Of a DNA stretch of 5,394 bases, positions 5,113-5,394 are shown piece after piece (the stretch's first letter is position 1; each line of letters opens with the position of its first letter). The stretch spans positions 1,228,957 through 1,234,350 of the forward strand of contig CP070645.1 in NCBI GenBank assembly GCA_020354275.1. Reading direction: 5' to 3'. Source of the stretch: Dehalococcoidales bacterium (lineage in GTDB: Bacteria; Chloroflexota; Dehalococcoidia; Dehalococcoidales; UBA2162). The translations under genes were made by a program, and so were the position numbers. The notes under the pieces were generated by a model. That model worked only from the letters and a program-made list of their open reading frames with translations, was not told the origin of the DNA and searched no databases.

Positions 5113-5206
5113 TACCCTTTTTAGAGACCAGTTACGTTTTTCGGTTGCACCCTTCAGTATTCTACCACAGGCTTTGACACCAGTAACTAGCATTTCTAAA
5201 AAGGTA
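5113..5206 (-). promoter_or_regulatory. Inverted repeat in the methyltransferase leader covering its RBS
   Basis: CCTTTTTAGA (5116-5125) is perfectly complementary to TCTAAAAAGG (5195-5204), and inside it AGTTAC (5130-5135) is complementary to GTAACT (5183-5188). With one bulged base the outer stem extends by TA at 5113-5114 and 5205-5206. The inner loop is 47 nt. In the methyltransferase mRNA the downstream arm includes the AAAAAGGG used as its Shine-Dalgarno, so folding would hide it. This could be a translational control element or simply the ends of a small inserted repeat. A possible TAGAAT -10 at 5164-5159 lies within the loop. Confidence 0.45.
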
Positions 5207-5226
5207 CTACACCGTGCAATCACCCT

Positions 5227-5394
5227 CTACCGGTCCTGGTGTATATAATCCAATGGCTTACTTAACCTGATGACCAGTTCAATATTATCTGGTTGAATAG
5301 TATTCTCTGCCACACGGTTGACGGATCTCTTGCCACACCTGAGACAACGATGAATGACCTGATATCCTTTCCCAGACTTGTACTGAATACCTAA
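5227..5394 (-). CDS. C-terminal part of an RNHCP-domain (zinc-ribbon-like) protein, 5' end outside the window
   Basis: The minus strand is open from the window edge at 5394 to a TAG at 5229-5227, giving 55 codons without a start. The fragment begins YKSGKGYQVIHRCLRCGKRSVNR (fragment residues 5-10 then 11-27), followed by VAENTIQPDNIELVIRLSK. The second Cys pair CLRCGK, then SVNRVA, then an acidic helix matches the end of the RNHCP family, small proteins whose name comes from an N-terminal RNHCP motif that forms the other half of a probable zinc site. That first half lies beyond the window, so the call rests on one half-motif. Function of the family is not established. The gene reads toward the methyltransferase and may share a transcript with it. 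Confidence 0.65.
   Translation of the reverse strand, partial: LGIQYKSGKGYQVIHRCLRCGKRSVNRVAENTIQPDNIELVIRLSKPLDYIHQDR

Noticed and set aside
1..5394. CRISPR array, transposon, phage or defence system
   Set aside because: No regularly spaced repeats, no transposase or integrase motifs, and no recognised defence domains in any frame I read.

Overview
This 5.4 kb window looks like ordinary bacterial chromosome with one compositional seam. The gene content (a stand-alone CinA C-terminal/PncC protein, a PAC2-family protein, short-chain dehydrogenases and an RNHCP-type zinc-ribbon tail) and the strong AAGGAGG-type ribosome binding sites would fit a Chloroflexota (Dehalococcoidia-like) genome. That assignment is an inference from gene repertoire, not something the sequence proves.

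Layout. Positions 1-78 (+) hold the last 25 codons of a gene that starts outside the window. Its stop overlaps the stop of a convergent NUDIX hydrolase gene (75-494, -). Upstream of the NUDIX gene on the same strand is a CinA C-terminal/nicotinamide-nucleotide amidohydrolase gene (568-1044, -). A roughly 180 bp divergent intergenic region with overlapping candidate promoters separates that pair from a two-gene plus-strand unit: a PAC2-family protein (1228-2106) and a 61-residue, two-helix membrane protein (2125-2310). Convergent to this unit is an SDR oxidoreductase of DHRS4-like type (2370-3128, -), with a very good RBS and a palindrome over its candidate promoter.

A tRNA-Cys(GCA) with encoded CCA follows at 3328-3403 (+), with a good sigma70-type promoter about 85 bp upstream. 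Next comes a second, unrelated SDR (3506-4288, +; DltE/YqjQ-like). Just after its stop lies a 30 bp direct repeat (27 identical) of the tRNA-Cys 5' end plus its upstream flank. On the minus strand follow a class I SAM-dependent methyltransferase (4380-5105) and, at the right edge, the C-terminal 55 codons of a probable RNHCP-domain protein (5227-5394), which has no start codon inside the window.

Function and organisation. The left part reads as housekeeping or salvage genes (NUDIX plus NMN deamidase are both nucleotide-clean-up activities) and a PAC2 unit of unknown role. From the tRNA rightwards the coding sequence becomes visibly more AT-rich. Together with the duplicated tRNA end, this suggests that tRNA-Cys marks an insertion boundary for acquired genes, although no integrase or transposase is visible. 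The most interesting non-coding structure is an inverted repeat in the methyltransferase leader (5116-5204) whose 3' arm covers that gene's ribosome binding site. I found no CRISPR array, no defence system, no phage structural gene and no complete novel multi-gene system here.
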